This document shows positions 20,415 through 30,237 of a DNA stretch of 64,000 bases, piece by piece (positions within the stretch are counted from its first letter, which is position 1; each line of letters begins with the position of its first letter). Under the pieces are notes generated by a model, which was not told the origin of the DNA, ran no database searches, and saw nothing but the letters and a program-made list of their open reading frames with translations. The position numbers were made by a program, and so were the translations under genes. This DNA comes from Xanthomarina sp. F1114 (GTDB lineage: Bacteria; Bacteroidota; Bacteroidia; Flavobacteriales; Flavobacteriaceae): NCBI RefSeq assembly GCF_026410255.1, contig NZ_JAPMLL010000002.1, forward strand, positions 226,073-290,072. The letters run 5' to 3'.

Positions 20415-20813
20415 ATGAAAATATTGAACTATAAAAAGTCCGTTTACAGTCTTGGGTTTATGATCTTGATTACGAGCCTAAGTTTTGCCCAACAAGGCAG
20501 CGTAAATATCAATCAAGACAAAGAAATTAACCAATTATTAGCTTTAAAGAAGGAAATTAATACTTCTGAAAACACATCAGATAGGTATAAAATCCAGATT
20601 TATTCTGGAAATAGAACCGAGGCTGAAAAAAATCAAAGCAACTTTAAAGCATTAAATTTAGAAATGCCTTCAAAATTGGTATACGAAACTCCTAACTTTA
20701 AAATCTGGATTGGAAATTTTAGAACTAGCTTAGAGGCAGACAGAGCTTTGGCTAAAATTAAAACAACCTTTCCTTCTGCTTTTATCTTTAAACCAAAGAA
20801 AGAAAAAGAATAA
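20415..20813 (+). CDS. SPOR-domain protein
   Basis: This is a small exported protein (132 residues from the ATG at 20415; a TTG two codons earlier is possible). A signal peptide ends near SLSFAQ. The C-terminal half is a SPOR domain (DRYKIQIYSGNRTEAEKN, then PNFKIWIGNFRTSLEADR, with final FIFKP), which binds septal peptidoglycan lacking stem peptides. This suggests a periplasmic role at the division site. It has no membrane anchor apart from the signal peptide. It is divergent from actA; a TACATTTG element at 20389-20396 could be its -7 promoter box, although the -33 partner is not clear. Confidence 0.88.
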   Translation: MKILNYKKSVYSLGFMILITSLSFAQQGSVNINQDKEINQLLALKKEINTSENTSDRYKIQIYSGNRTEAEKNQSNFKALNLEMPSKLVYETPNFKIWIGNFRTSLEADRALAKIKTTFPSAFIFKPKKEKE

Positions 20814-21025
20814 CACAAAAACCTGAAAGAATGCCTCATGTTTATCTACACTGAAACATCTGATAAGTTCTTTTTGTTTTAATTGCCAAGAGGATTTTTT
20901 TTGGCTTTATCTGACTTCTAGTTTTTATACATACCGAATTTATAAACATTAATTTTTGGACCTATAAGAAGTTCTATAAATTAAATTTATACACTTTATA
21001 AAATCAATTTTAGAGTTTATAACAC

Positions 21026-21058
21026 AAAAAAAGACTGTCTAAATAGACAGTCTTTTTT
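21026..21058 (-). terminator. Terminator of the rimP-nusA-infB operon
   Basis: AAAAAAGACTGTCT pairs with AGACAGTCTTTTTT around a four-base AAAT loop, with T runs in both directions. It lies 28 bp beyond the infB stop. Confidence 0.92.
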
Positions 21059-21085
21059 AATTAATATTCTATAGTTTAAAGAAAC

Positions 21086-23935
21086 TTATTTCAATTTCTT
21101 TTTAACTTCTACTTCATGGTAAGCCTCAATGATATCGCCTTCTTTGATATCGTTGTAGTTTTTAATTTGCATTCCACAATCGTATCCTTTAGCAACCTCT
21201 TTAACATCGTCTTTAAAACGTTTTAGCGAAGCCAATTCTCCAGTATAGATAACTACACCATCTCTAATTAAACGAACACCTGAAGTTCTATAAATCTTAC
21301 CTGTTAATACCATACATCCGGCAATACTACCAATTTTAGAAACTTTAAAGATTTCTCTAATTTCTGCAGTTCCCGTAATCTCCTCTTTAAGTTCTGGAGA
21401 CAACATTCCCTCCATAGCATCTTTAAGATCGTTTATGGCATCATAGATAATTGAGTACATTCTGATATCGATTTCTTCTTTATCAGCAATTTGACGTGCA
21501 TTACCCATTGGTCTAACGTTAAATCCAATAATAATGGCATCGGAAGCAGTTGCTAACAAGACATCACTTTCTGTAATTGGACCAACTCCTTTATGTATGA
21601 TATTTACTTGGATCTCTTCGGTAGATAGTTTCTGGAAAGAATCTGTCAATGCTTCAACAGAACCATCCACATCACCTTTAAGTATAATATTTAACTCTTG
21701 GAAGTCTCCAAGTGCGATTCGTCTTCCAATTTCATCTAAAGTAATGTGACGTTGTGTTCTAACAGATTGCTCACGTTGTAACTGAGTACGTTTTGTTGCA
21801 ATTTGTTTAGCTTCACGTTCGTCTGCAAATACATTAAATCTATCTCCTGCCTGTGGCGCACCATCCAGTCCTAAAATAGATACTGGTGTAGATGGTCCAG
21901 CTTCAAAAACTTCGTTTGCACGTTCATCGTGCATAGCTTTAACTTTTCCACTATGTTTACCGGCAAGCACATAATCTCCAACTTTTAAGGTTCCTGCTTG
22001 TACTAAAATAGTTGATACATATCCACGACCTTTATCTAAAAAGGCTTCTACCACAGTTCCTTCTGCAGCTTTATTTGGATTCGCTTTAAGCTCTAATAAT
22101 TCGGCTTCAAGCAATACTTTTTCCAGTAATTCTTTAACTCCGGTTCCCATCTTAGCAGATATATCGTGCGATTGGATTTTCCCTCCCCAATCTTCTACCA
22201 GTAAGTTCATCTGAGCCAGTCCTTCTTTAATTTTTTCTGGATTCGCTGTTGGTCTATCTATTTTATTAATAGCAAACACAATTGGCACTCCTGCTGCTTG
22301 CGCATGCGCTATTGCCTCTTTAGTTTGTGGCATGATATCGTCGTCCGCCGCTACTACAATAATTGCAATATCTGTAACTTGCGCTCCACGAGCACGCATG
22401 GCTGTAAAAGCCTCGTGACCAGGGGTATCTAAGAAGGCCATTTTCTGTCCGTTCTCTAATTGTACACCGTAAGCGCCAATATGCTGCGTAATTCCTCCAG
22501 ACTCTCCAGCAATTACATTTTCTTTACGAATATTATCTAAAAGAGATGTTTTACCGTGATCTACGTGTCCCATTACTGTTACAATAGGTGCGCGTTCCAC
22601 CAAATCTTCTGGTTTATCCTCAACTTTTTCAATAGCTTCTTCAATACCAGTGTTTACAAACTCTACCTGATATCCAAATTCTTCAGCTACTATACTTAAG
22701 GTTTCAGCATCCAAACGCTGGTTCATTGTAACCATCATTCCAAGCGACATACATGCCGAAATAATTTGAGTTACCGGAACATCCATCATGGTTGCCATTT
22801 CGCTAGAAGTAACAAATTCTGTTACTCTAATAATTTTGCTATCTTCTGCTTCGGCTTGTAAATCTTTAGCAGTTTGCTCTTTATGTTGGTCTCTTTTATC
22901 TCTACGATATTTAGCGCCTTTACCTTTACTAGATTTTCCTTGAAGTTTCTCTAATGTTTCACGTACTTGTTTTTGTACTTCTTCCTCGCTAGGCTCTTCT
23001 TTAACCGTGTTTCTTCTTCCTTTTCCAGCGCCAGATTTTCCTTTAAATCTATCGTTTCCACCTCTCGTATTACTTGTGTTTCCAGATCCTGGAGCACCCG
23101 CTTTACTTATTCTACGGCGTTTTTTCTTATTACCACTTCCTGCTTTATCAGATTTCTTCTTATCGTCAGTTTTCTTCTTAGGTTTATTAAACTGAGATAA
23201 ATCTATTTTTTCTCCTGCAATTTTAGGACCTGAAAGTTTTTGGTATTGCGTTTTTAGCTTTTCGTCTTCCACAGGAGCATCTGTTGTACTAGTTGCTTCC
23301 TTTTTAGTTTCAGATTTAGCTTCAGCTTTAGCCTCTTCTTTTTTAACTTCAACTTTTTTAGTTTCTGTCTTCTTAGAGCTATCGTCTGCTTTAGGTTTTT
23401 CCTCAGATTTCTCTGCTTTCTTTTCCTTAGGCTTTTCAGCTTTTACTTCTGATTCCTTTTCTTTAGGTTTCTCTTCGGTTTTTTCTGAAGGCTTCTCTTT
23501 TGGCTTTTCAGCTTTTACTTCATCTTCCTTTTTAGCAGGAGATTCCGTTTCTTTTTTGGCTGGATCCAAGTCGATTTTACCAACTTGTTTTGGACCAGAT
23601 AAATTAGCTTTAGCTTTTACAACTTCAGCTTCTTTAGCAGCCGCCTCAGCCTCTCTTTTCGCTCTAGCTTTTTCCTTTTCCTCAAGCTCACGTTCACGCT
23701 GTTCTTTCAGGGCTTCCTTTTCTTTCTGTTTTGCCTCACTAACTTCTTGAGATGCCATTTTTTTGTTGGCATCTGTTTGAAACTCGTCGGAAAGAACTTG
23801 ATAAACCTCGTTTGAAATTTTTGTAGTAGGACGTTTCTCTATCTCGATGCCTTTGGAATCTAAGAATTCCACAGCACGATCTAAAGAAATGTTCAACTCG
23901 CGTAATACTTTGTTTAATCTAATTGTTTCAGCCAT
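21086..23935 (-). CDS. infB: Translation initiation factor IF-2
   Basis: IF-2 is the GTPase that brings initiator tRNA to the 30S subunit. The 949-residue protein has a N-terminal IF2N domain ([20 protein letters not shown]), a long Lys/Glu/Ala low-complexity linker to about residue 330, then the second IF2N domain and the G domain with GHVDHGKT near 455, DTPGHEAF and NKIDRP, followed by domains II-IV. The linker is full of repeated KPKEK/EEKPK-type units, as in other flavobacterial IF-2s. It is the last gene of the conserved rimP-nusA-infB operon, 29 bp after nusA. Confidence 0.97.
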   Translation of the reverse strand: MAETIRLNKVLRELNISLDRAVEFLDSKGIEIEKRPTTKISNEVYQVLSDEFQTDANKKMASQEVSEAKQKEKEALKEQRERELEEKEKARAKREAEAAAKEAEVVKAKANLSGPKQVGKIDLDPAKKETESPAKKEDEVKAEKPKEKPSEKTEEKPKEKESEVKAEKPKEKKAEKSEEKPKADDSSKKTETKKVEVKKEEAKAEAKSETKKEATSTTDAPVEDEKLKTQYQKLSGPKIAGEKIDLSQFNKPKKKTDDKKKSDKAGSGNKKKRRRISKAGAPGSGNTSNTRGGNDRFKGKSGAGKGRRNTVKEEPSEEEVQKQVRETLEKLQGKSSKGKGAKYRRDKRDQHKEQTAKDLQAEAEDSKIIRVTEFVTSSEMATMMDVPVTQIISACMSLGMMVTMNQRLDAETLSIVAEEFGYQVEFVNTGIEEAIEKVEDKPEDLVERAPIVTVMGHVDHGKTSLLDNIRKENVIAGESGGITQHIGAYGVQLENGQKMAFLDTPGHEAFTAMRARGAQVTDIAIIVVAADDDIMPQTKEAIAHAQAAGVPIVFAINKIDRPTANPEKIKEGLAQMNLLVEDWGGKIQSHDISAKMGTGVKELLEKVLLEAELLELKANPNKAAEGTVVEAFLDKGRGYVSTILVQAGTLKVGDYVLAGKHSGKVKAMHDERANEVFEAGPSTPVSILGLDGAPQAGDRFNVFADEREAKQIATKRTQLQREQSVRTQRHITLDEIGRRIALGDFQELNIILKGDVDGSVEALTDSFQKLSTEEIQVNIIHKGVGPITESDVLLATASDAIIIGFNVRPMGNARQIADKEEIDIRMYSIIYDAINDLKDAMEGMLSPELKEEITGTAEIREIFKVSKIGSIAGCMVLTGKIYRTSGVRLIRDGVVIYTGELASLKRFKDDVKEVAKGYDCGMQIKNYNDIKEGDIIEAYHEVEVKKKLK

Positions 23936-23964
23936 AAATTGCTTTAATATAACCTAAAAATATG

Positions 23965-25197
23965 TTATTCTTCAAATTCCTCTCTAAGAATTCTAATAAC
24001 ATCTATAATTGTTTCTTCTTCTAAATCTGTTCTTTTTACTAGATCTGATACTTCTTGTTCCAAGATGCTTTTGGCAGTATCTAATCCAGCTTTGCTAAAC
24101 TCAGCAATAATCCAGCCTTCAATTTCATCTGAAAACTCTGATAATTCTACATCTTCTTCAGCACCTTCTCTAAATACATCTATTTCGTATCCAGTTAATT
24201 GCCCAGCTAAACGGATGTTATGTCCACCACGTCCAATTGCTTTACTAACCTCTTCTGGTTTTAAAATAGCTTCGGCACGTTTATTTTCTTCATCTATTTT
24301 AATAGAAGTAACACGGGCCGGACTTAGAGCTCTTGTAATATACAACTGTAAATTTGTTGTATAATTAATAACATCTATATTTTCGTTTCCTAGTTCACGA
24401 ACTATGCCATGAATTCTAGATCCTTTCATTCCTACACAAGCTCCTACTGGATCTATTCTATCGTCGTAAGAATCTACAGCTACTTTTGCTTTTTCACCAG
24501 GAATTCTTACCACATTTTTAATAGTAATTAAACCATCAAACACTTCTGGTATTTCTTGCTCGAATAGTTTCTCCAAGAAAATTGGGGACGTACGAGACAT
24601 GATAATAGCAGGTTTATTACCTTTTAATTCAACACTTTCTACTATACCGCGAACATTATCTCCTTTTCTAAAAAAGTCTGAAGGAATTTGTTTTTCCTTA
24701 GGTAAGATAATTTCATTTCCTTCGTCGTCCAACAAAATTACAGCTCTGTGACGAATATGATGTACTTCGGCTGTATAAATTTCTCCAACTAGGTCTTTAA
24801 ATTGCTTATATATATTTGTGTTATCGTGTTCGTGTATTTTTGAGATTAAATTCTGTCTTAAGGCTAATATAGAACGTCGTCCAAGGTCTATTAACTTCAC
24901 TTCTTCTGACACATCTTCACCAACTTCGAAGTCTGGTTCTATTTTGCGTGCTTCAGACAAAGATATTTCTTGGTTTGGATCTTCAACTTCACCATCGGCT
25001 ACCACAACTCTATTTCTCCATATTTCTAAATCGCCTTTATCTGGATTTATAATGATGTCAAAATTATCGTCGTCTCCGAATTTCTTTTTTAAGGCATTTC
25101 TAAACACATCTTCAAGAATCGCCATTAACGTTACACGATCAATTAATTTGTCGTCTTTGAATTCTGAAAACGATTCAATTAACGCAAGATTTTCCAT
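23965..25197 (-). CDS. nusA: Transcription elongation/termination factor NusA
   Basis: NusA binds RNA polymerase and modulates pausing, termination and antitermination. The 410-residue protein has the N-terminal polymerase-binding domain (residues 1 to about 130), the S1 domain (GEIYTAEVHHIRHRAVILL) and two KH domains (VGACVGMKGSRIHGIVREL; KAIGRGGHNIRLAGQLTGYE). It lacks the long acidic C-terminal repeats of E. coli NusA, as is usual in Bacteroidota. It lies 12 bp after rimP and 29 bp before infB, in one transcription unit. Confidence 0.97.
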   Translation of the reverse strand: MENLALIESFSEFKDDKLIDRVTLMAILEDVFRNALKKKFGDDDNFDIIINPDKGDLEIWRNRVVVADGEVEDPNQEISLSEARKIEPDFEVGEDVSEEVKLIDLGRRSILALRQNLISKIHEHDNTNIYKQFKDLVGEIYTAEVHHIRHRAVILLDDEGNEIILPKEKQIPSDFFRKGDNVRGIVESVELKGNKPAIIMSRTSPIFLEKLFEQEIPEVFDGLITIKNVVRIPGEKAKVAVDSYDDRIDPVGACVGMKGSRIHGIVRELGNENIDVINYTTNLQLYITRALSPARVTSIKIDEENKRAEAILKPEEVSKAIGRGGHNIRLAGQLTGYEIDVFREGAEEDVELSEFSDEIEGWIIAEFSKAGLDTAKSILEQEVSDLVKRTDLEEETIIDVIRILREEFEE

Positions 25198-25209
25198 ATC
25201 TTTTCTGAA

Positions 25210-25671
25210 TTAAAATTTTATCATAACTTTTGCTTCAACTATATCTTTGTAGGCAATTTCTGCCTTATTCTGTACAGTAACTTTCCCTTTCCCAACTGGT
25301 TTTGGTTCTCTGGATTTCCACTCTACAACAATATGATTATCCGTTGCATCTTTAAGATCTGCTTTTATATCTTTATCGTTTGTTTTAATCTCTAAAGTCC
25401 TTCCAACATTTTTCTTAAACTGTCTTTTATTTTTTAAAGGCGCTGTTGCTCCGGCTGAAGCTACTTCTAAAGAAAAATCTTGTTCTTCTCTATCTAGATT
25501 ATGCTCTATAGCACGGCTAATAAACATGCAGTCCTCTACGGTAACACCAGTATCTCCGTCAATTACAACTTTAATACTGTTATCTTCTGAAATAGATAAG
25601 TCTATTAAAAACAAATGCTGTTTTTCTTCTAAACCTTCTTTCAATAAATTTTCGACAGTTGTTCTAAACAT
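25210..25671 (-). CDS. rimP: Ribosome maturation factor RimP
   Basis: RimP helps 30S subunit maturation. The 153-residue protein has the two-domain layout: an N-terminal alpha/beta domain (VKVVIDGDTGVTVEDCMFIS, with DREEQDFSLEVASAG) and a C-terminal Sm-like barrel (VGRTLEIKTNDKDIKADL). The start ATG is at 25671. Only about 55 bases lie between the probable transcription start and this ATG, and they are mostly taken up by a strong hairpin with a T run (see terminator entry), so operon expression may be attenuated. First gene of rimP-nusA-infB. Confidence 0.95.
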   Translation of the reverse strand: MFRTTVENLLKEGLEEKQHLFLIDLSISEDNSIKVVIDGDTGVTVEDCMFISRAIEHNLDREEQDFSLEVASAGATAPLKNKRQFKKNVGRTLEIKTNDKDIKADLKDATDNHIVVEWKSREPKPVGKGKVTVQNKAEIAYKDIVEAKVMIKF

Positions 25672-25681
25672 TTCTTGGTAT

Positions 25682-25707
25682 AAAAAGAGGGGACTTCACG
25701 TCCCCTC
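25682..25707 (-). terminator. Terminator-like hairpin in rimP leader
   Basis: On the minus strand GAGGGGAC pairs perfectly with GTCCCCTC around a five-base loop and is followed by TTTTTA. It lies only 10 bp before the rimP ATG and downstream of the rimP promoter candidate, so transcripts of the operon must read through it. It may end transcripts from the 25780 gene, act as an attenuator for rimP-nusA-infB, or both. Confidence 0.8.
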
Positions 25708-25732
25708 ATATCTCTTAATTCTTACAACGGTG

Positions 25733-25761
25733 CAAATATACAATTTTTTATTGAAAAACAA
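25733..25761 (-). promoter_or_regulatory. Bacteroidota sigma-A promoter of rimP-nusA-infB
   Basis: On the minus strand TTG (25761-25759) is followed by 18 bases and TATATTTG (25740-25733), the TTG/TAnnTTTG consensus of Bacteroidota. Transcription should start near 25726, upstream of the leader hairpin. Confidence 0.75.
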
Positions 25762-25779
25762 TAGCTGTATAACAATTTA

Positions 25780-28227
25780 CTAATTGAAAGGAACATCAAA
25801 CTGTTTAAAAACCAGATATCCTTGATTATTCATCCCATTTATAATTAAGCTTATTGCTGAAAACTCTTCTTTAGCCAATTTAATATAATTGGAAGAGTTT
25901 GGTCTTAATTTAAAATTAGGGATCCAGTCTATAGTACCGAATTTATCGATAGAATCTTGATTATTAAATACAAGATTGCTTTCATTAAAAGACTCTGTCA
26001 TCCGTGAGAATCCAAATGATGTACTACTAGAGTAAACCTTATTTTTTTTCCTAGTTCTTTTAGTAGATTCTGACTCCATATAATCTTCTGGCTTCTTAAG
26101 CTCAACAATAACCACCCCATTTGAACCTCTAAATCCATATCCTGCTCCCGAGCGATTTAGCTTTACAGCCTTTACATCTTCTGCCATATAATCTTCTAAA
26201 GCAGAATAGCTAGATGGTATTCCATCGATAATTAATAGAGCTGTTATAGATCCATAGACCGTATTTATACCTCTATTTTTAAAAGTAAGAAGATATTCTA
26301 CTTCAGGGTTAGTTGAGTCGCCAGGTTCCACTCTTAATGTTTTAAGCTCCGGAAACTGGTCTAAATATTCAAAAAGAGTACAGCCCATACAATCAATTTC
26401 GTCTTTAGTCTTTTGTCTTGTAGCTCCATTGCCCAATTCTCCCGGCATATCTACATAACCAAAATCCGGATACACTTCTTCCTCTTCCTTATTAGATTTT
26501 TTCCCGTATAGTAGAACCTCATCTAAGTTGCTACCCCGTTCTAAGGCTGCCTGAGTAACTGTTTTTGAATAACCTACTGTTTGTCGTATTTTCGAAATTT
26601 CTGTTTCTTGGTTTAAAGTTAAAATAGAGTCCACAGGATAGTTTGATACCTGTTCGTTTAATTCAAACTCTGCTTCTACAACTTGACCCGATGGGTTTAA
26701 TAAAGCTAAATCAAACTGAGACGGATGATATAGCAACAAGTTATCAAAATAAAATTTATTACCATCTTCTAAAGGACTCATTAAGGCTAAGCCATTTTCT
26801 TTAGAGGTAAGCAATACCTGATACCCATACATCTTTTCACTTCTAGATTGCACTTGTCCAATAATAGAAACCCCGTTCTCCACACTTTTTATTGCTTTGT
26901 TTTTAGAAGTTTCTAGAATACTATCTTTAGGACTATAAATTTGTATTGAAAGATCAAGATCTTCCATACTTCTTATGTTTGGCACATAAGGTGATAACAT
27001 AAATGCTTTATAAATTGTATTGGAGTTTTTATTTAAAACACTTTGCTTAGGCAAAATAGAAATACTTGTATTAGCTTGTATATAACTATTTGGCATTTTT
27101 AAATCGATAGTTAAAGAATCTTTGGTTTCCGCTACTTTAATCAGGTCTAACTCAACGTTTTTATTCTTGTCGTAAAAAAAGTATCTATTAGATAATAGCT
27201 TGTTATTCTTATTAAATAATGAGACAATATTTATACCATTAAACAAGCTTTCCGATGGTATATTTAATCTGTAATTGTTGACACTTTTATCAATTTTAAA
27301 AGGAATAACAGATCTACTGGTATTACCTCTATGTATTACTGCTAAAATTGGTTCGTTGTTATACGTATTAGCCGTTTCATTATTAACTCTAATTACTAAA
27401 TCTACTCCTTTAGAATTTGCCATTTGGGAGTCGTAATGCACCACAAAACCTTCTTTTTGTGCTAATGGTAAATCTATTTTATACTCTTTTTCCCCATGTT
27501 GAATCTTAAAATAATAAGACTGATTAGGAAAATAATCGAAATTAACAGAACCTATACCTTCCCTATTCGTGCTAAAAGTATCTATTACAATTTCAGAATT
27601 TGCATTTATTAACTCTCCTTGACCACTAAATGGAATTCCATTAAAAAGGGCTTTATAAAACAAGGTGTTATTAGCTCTTGAAAGTAAAACATGACTTTCC
27701 GGATAAAACAACACTTGTAGTTTTGAAGACTCCTCTATTTGAGTTGACACAGTATCGACACTGGCGTTGTAATCAGGACTAGCTTTCTTGTCTCCCAAAT
27801 TTAAAACTTGAATTTTAGTAATGTTCTTATTATCAAAATTTGTATTATAATAGGTGTCAAGCAATATATAACAAGGCCCAGTCTTTAGATTTTTATCTAA
27901 TTTTATACTACCATTTACCATTCCTTCATCAACAAAAACCAATTGATGAATTAGCAATTTTCTATTAGAATCGTAAATACTTATATGCAAATTGGTGGTA
28001 ATTTGACTTGGCTTATTTGTAACATCATCTACCACATAAGCTTTAAAGTTTATATATTCTCCAGAAAAATAGGTGGTTTTATTGGTGTGAAGAAAGAATT
28101 TCTCTTTTGGTTGATTTGAAAAACACTCGTTTGATTGTATAAAAGAATTTGCTTTTTGAATTAAGTCATTTTGGGAAAACCCAATAAAACTAAAAAACAG
28201 AAAAAGCCATAAGTAGTAGTGTTTCAT
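25780..28227 (-). CDS. Large exported MG2/plug-type surface protein
   Basis: This is an 815-residue exported protein with a signal peptide ending FIGFSQ. The N-terminal part resembles macroglobulin MG2-like domains of Bacteroidota (KFFLHTNKTTYFSGEYINF, about residues 43-61, and the following Ig-like strands). The C-terminal part holds a TonB-receptor plug-like segment (TALLIIDGIPSSYSALEDY, then GFRGSNGVVIVELKKP), but no beta-barrel follows. Such proteins are often annotated as TonB-dependent receptor plug or carboxypeptidase-regulatory-like proteins; their job is unknown, possibly capture or handling of polymers at the outer membrane. A truncated copy lies directly upstream, and both have the same 33-bp promoter-side sequence. 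Confidence 0.75.
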   Translation of the reverse strand: MKHYYLWLFLFFSFIGFSQNDLIQKANSFIQSNECFSNQPKEKFFLHTNKTTYFSGEYINFKAYVVDDVTNKPSQITTNLHISIYDSNRKLLIHQLVFVDEGMVNGSIKLDKNLKTGPCYILLDTYYNTNFDNKNITKIQVLNLGDKKASPDYNASVDTVSTQIEESSKLQVLFYPESHVLLSRANNTLFYKALFNGIPFSGQGELINANSEIVIDTFSTNREGIGSVNFDYFPNQSYYFKIQHGEKEYKIDLPLAQKEGFVVHYDSQMANSKGVDLVIRVNNETANTYNNEPILAVIHRGNTSRSVIPFKIDKSVNNYRLNIPSESLFNGINIVSLFNKNNKLLSNRYFFYDKNKNVELDLIKVAETKDSLTIDLKMPNSYIQANTSISILPKQSVLNKNSNTIYKAFMLSPYVPNIRSMEDLDLSIQIYSPKDSILETSKNKAIKSVENGVSIIGQVQSRSEKMYGYQVLLTSKENGLALMSPLEDGNKFYFDNLLLYHPSQFDLALLNPSGQVVEAEFELNEQVSNYPVDSILTLNQETEISKIRQTVGYSKTVTQAALERGSNLDEVLLYGKKSNKEEEEVYPDFGYVDMPGELGNGATRQKTKDEIDCMGCTLFEYLDQFPELKTLRVEPGDSTNPEVEYLLTFKNRGINTVYGSITALLIIDGIPSSYSALEDYMAEDVKAVKLNRSGAGYGFRGSNGVVIVELKKPEDYMESESTKRTRKKNKVYSSSTSFGFSRMTESFNESNLVFNNQDSIDKFGTIDWIPNFKLRPNSSNYIKLAKEEFSAISLIINGMNNQGYLVFKQFDVPFN

Positions 28228-28274
28228 AATAAGTAAGTTTTTAACACAAATTCATTTAGCTTAAAACTATTTGT

Positions 28275-28307
28275 ATTAGGAGCACTTAAATATAGTAAAT
28301 TTTTCAT
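28275..28307 (-). repeat. 33-bp upstream repeat, copy 1
   Basis: This 33-base AT-rich sequence, starting ATTAGGAGCACTTAAATATA, is identical to 29102-29134. It lies about 50 bp upstream of the intact MG2 gene; on the minus strand it contains a TATATTTA box. It marks the end of a duplicated segment. Confidence 0.85.
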
Positions 28308-28338
28308 GTTTTTCTAGAAAAGCTATTCAGAAGCCGCA

Positions 28339-29052
28339 TTAGTTTCGAAAAAACAAAAAGAGGAAGAAGAAAAATACATCAATTTGATAGCTTTGAAACC
28401 TCATAAGCTCAACAACTTCATCATTTAACGATTTTATTAATTTTCCTTTAGTTTCAAACGGTATTCCGTTTAGGAAAATTTTATAATACAATGTATTATT
28501 GGCTCTAGAAAGCAAGATATTACTTTCTGGATAAAACTCTACTTGAACACCTTTACCCTTGGCAACTTGCGCCTCTTCCACTACGCTCTTTTCCTCTATT
28601 GGCGGCTTTTGTTTATCTAATAAATTTAGCACTTGGATTTCACTGATGTATTTTTTATCAAAACTCGCATTATAGTTTGTGTCTAAAACTAAAAAGTAAG
28701 TTCCAGATTTTAATTCTTTATCTAATTTAACACTTCCGTTTACTGTACCATTTTCAACAAAAACCAATTGATGCTTTATTAATTTTCCATTACCCTCATA
28801 GATACTAAAATGAAGGTTGGTTGTGATATCGCTTGGTTCATCGGAGAAGTCGTCTACTATATATGCTTTATAATTTATATGTTCTCCCGAAAAATATGTG
28901 GTTTTATTAGTGTGTAAGAAAAACTTTTCTCTTTTATAGTTTTTAAAAACCTCATTGGATTCTAAAAAAGCGGTTGCTTCTTTTATTAATTGATCTTGCG
29001 AGAAACCTAAAGAGCAGATAAAACAAAAAGATAATACGTAAAGATATTTCAT
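28339..29052 (-). pseudogene. Truncated duplicate of the MG2/plug-type protein
   Basis: This 237-residue reading frame is a close relative of the N-terminal third of the neighbouring 815-residue protein: same signal peptide style, same KFFLHTNKTTYFSGEHINY segment, same LLSRANNTLYYK segment. Similarity stops near residue 215, and the frame then runs through a phenylalanine-rich tail (VFFFFLFLFF) to a stop. About 600 residues, including the plug-like region, are absent. It looks like a tandem duplication whose second half was deleted. It might still give a secreted MG2-only fragment, since promoter region and signal peptide are intact. Confidence 0.75.
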
Positions 29053-29101
29053 GAAAATTTAGATTTTCAACGTAAAATGTTCTATTTATAAAACAATTCA
29101 C

Positions 29102-29134
29102 ATTAGGAGCACTTAAATATAGTAAATTTTTCAT
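29102..29134 (-). repeat. 33-bp upstream repeat, copy 2
   Basis: This copy is identical to 28275-28307 and lies about 50 bp upstream of the truncated duplicate, at the same relative distance as copy 1 from its gene. It shows that the duplication included the promoter region. Confidence 0.85.
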
Positions 29135-29174
29135 ATTTTTAAGAAAACCAATTTTTAACTAATTAATCCTAACC

Positions 29175-29999
29175 ATGAAAAAAATTCTCGTACCCACAGA
29201 TTTCTCTAAAGAGGCTGAAAATGCGTTAAAAGTAGCTGCCCAATTAGCTAAAAGATATGAAGGTGAAATATATTTAATTCATTTGTTAGAACTTCCATTA
29301 TCTCAAATAGATGCTCTTAGTCAGCAAAGTGAATTACCTGAAGCTATGTTTTTCATGAAATTGGCCAATAAAAAATTCAAGGATGTTTTGTCCAGAGACT
29401 ATCTTCAAGGCATTACAGTTCACGATACGGTTGACTTTAACCAAACCTTTTCTGGAATTTCAAAAATTGCCAAAGAAAACGGGATAGATTTAATTGTGAT
29501 GGGATCTCATGGGGCAAGCGGATTTAAAGAAATGTTTATTGGTTCTAATACCGAAAAAGTAGTAAGAACAGCAGATGTCCCTGTGCTTGTAATTAAAAAT
29601 GAACACAGACATTTTGCTTTAGATGATATTGTTTTTGCTTCAGACTTTAAAAAAGACAACAAAGAGACCTATAAACAAGCCTCCGAGCTAGCAGAAGCTT
29701 TCCATGCCAAACTACATTTATTAATGGTTAATACAGCTAGTAACTTTACAACCACAACAAAAGCAAATGCTAGAATTTTAGATTTTATAAAAGACTATGA
29801 TTATAAAAATTACACTATTAATATATTTAATGATGAGAATGTAGAACAAGGAATCTTAAACTTCTCTCATATAATTAATGCAGATTTAATTGGAATAAGC
29901 ACTCATGGAAGACAGGGAATTGCCCATTTTTTAAATGGTAGCATTAGCGAGGATCTGGTAAATCATTCTAAACGCCCAGTAATTACTTTTAAAATATAG
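29175..29999 (+). CDS. Universal stress protein, tandem UspA
   Basis: This 274-residue cytoplasmic protein has two Usp domains in tandem. The first (residues 1 to about 145) starts MKKILVPTDFSKEAENAL and ends with the nucleotide-binding type motif GSHGASGFKEMFIGSN followed by TADVPVLVIK. The second has GISTHGRQGIAHFLNGS followed by RPVITFKI. Both domains keep the G-2x-G-9x-G(S/T)-like loop that binds ATP in this family, so it is probably an ATP-binding Usp. Its role in stress or quiescence is a family statement only. The gene stands alone and is followed by a long perfect hairpin terminator. Confidence 0.92.
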   Translation: MKKILVPTDFSKEAENALKVAAQLAKRYEGEIYLIHLLELPLSQIDALSQQSELPEAMFFMKLANKKFKDVLSRDYLQGITVHDTVDFNQTFSGISKIAKENGIDLIVMGSHGASGFKEMFIGSNTEKVVRTADVPVLVIKNEHRHFALDDIVFASDFKKDNKETYKQASELAEAFHAKLHLLMVNTASNFTTTTKANARILDFIKDYDYKNYTINIFNDENVEQGILNFSHIINADLIGISTHGRQGIAHFLNGSISEDLVNHSKRPVITFKI

Positions 30000-30024
30000 T
30001 AAGACAGACAGCAATTTGCAGACA

Positions 30025-30071
30025 GTAACAAAAGAGTCTTTCAAATTAAATTTGAAAGACTCTTTTGTTAC
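30025..30071. terminator. 47-base perfect inverted repeat after usp
   Basis: GTAACAAAAGAGTCTTTCAAAT and its exact complement are separated by three bases, giving a 22-bp perfect stem. It lies 25 bp past the usp stop, between usp and the tRNA terminator, and can work in both directions. The stem is unusually long for an ordinary terminator. Confidence 0.75.
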
Positions 30072-30080
30072 CCTAATCCG

Positions 30081-30112
30081 TTGTAGGGACAGGTCGCGAC
30101 CTGTCCCTACAA
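30081..30112. repeat. 32-bp perfect palindrome, probable dispersed REP-like element
   Basis: The 32 bases TTGTAGGGACAGGTCG plus the exact complement form a palindrome with no loop, much richer in GC than the surroundings. Similar GTAGGG...CCCTAC palindromes occur as dispersed repeats in unrelated bacteria, so I read this as an inserted REP-like element rather than a terminator (no T run follows). Confidence 0.65.
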
Positions 30113-30118
30113 ATTAAA

Positions 30119-30153
30119 ACAAAAAATCCCAATCAAATAAATGATCGGGATTT
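30119..30153 (-). terminator. Terminator of tRNA-Gln
   Basis: On the minus strand AAATCCCGATCA pairs with TGATTGGGATTT (one mismatch) around six bases and is followed by a T run. It is 12 bp beyond the tRNA 3' end. Confidence 0.85.
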
Positions 30154-30164
30154 AAACATTACTG

Positions 30165-30237
30165 TTGGCCTACTAGGGCTCGAACCTAGACTCTTCTGGA
30201 CCAAAACCAGACGTGTTGCCAGTTACACCATAGGCCA
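30165..30237 (-). tRNA. tRNA-Gln, anticodon TTG
   Basis: On the minus strand a 73-base cloverleaf can be drawn: acceptor TGGCCTA/TAGGCCA, D arm from GGTGTAACTGGCAAC, anticodon stem TCTGG/CCAGA around the loop TTTTGGT (anticodon TTG), and T arm CTAGG-TTCGAGC-CCTAG. The weak first pair U1-A72 is typical of tRNA-Gln. No CCA is encoded. The terminator lies directly downstream. Confidence 0.95.
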
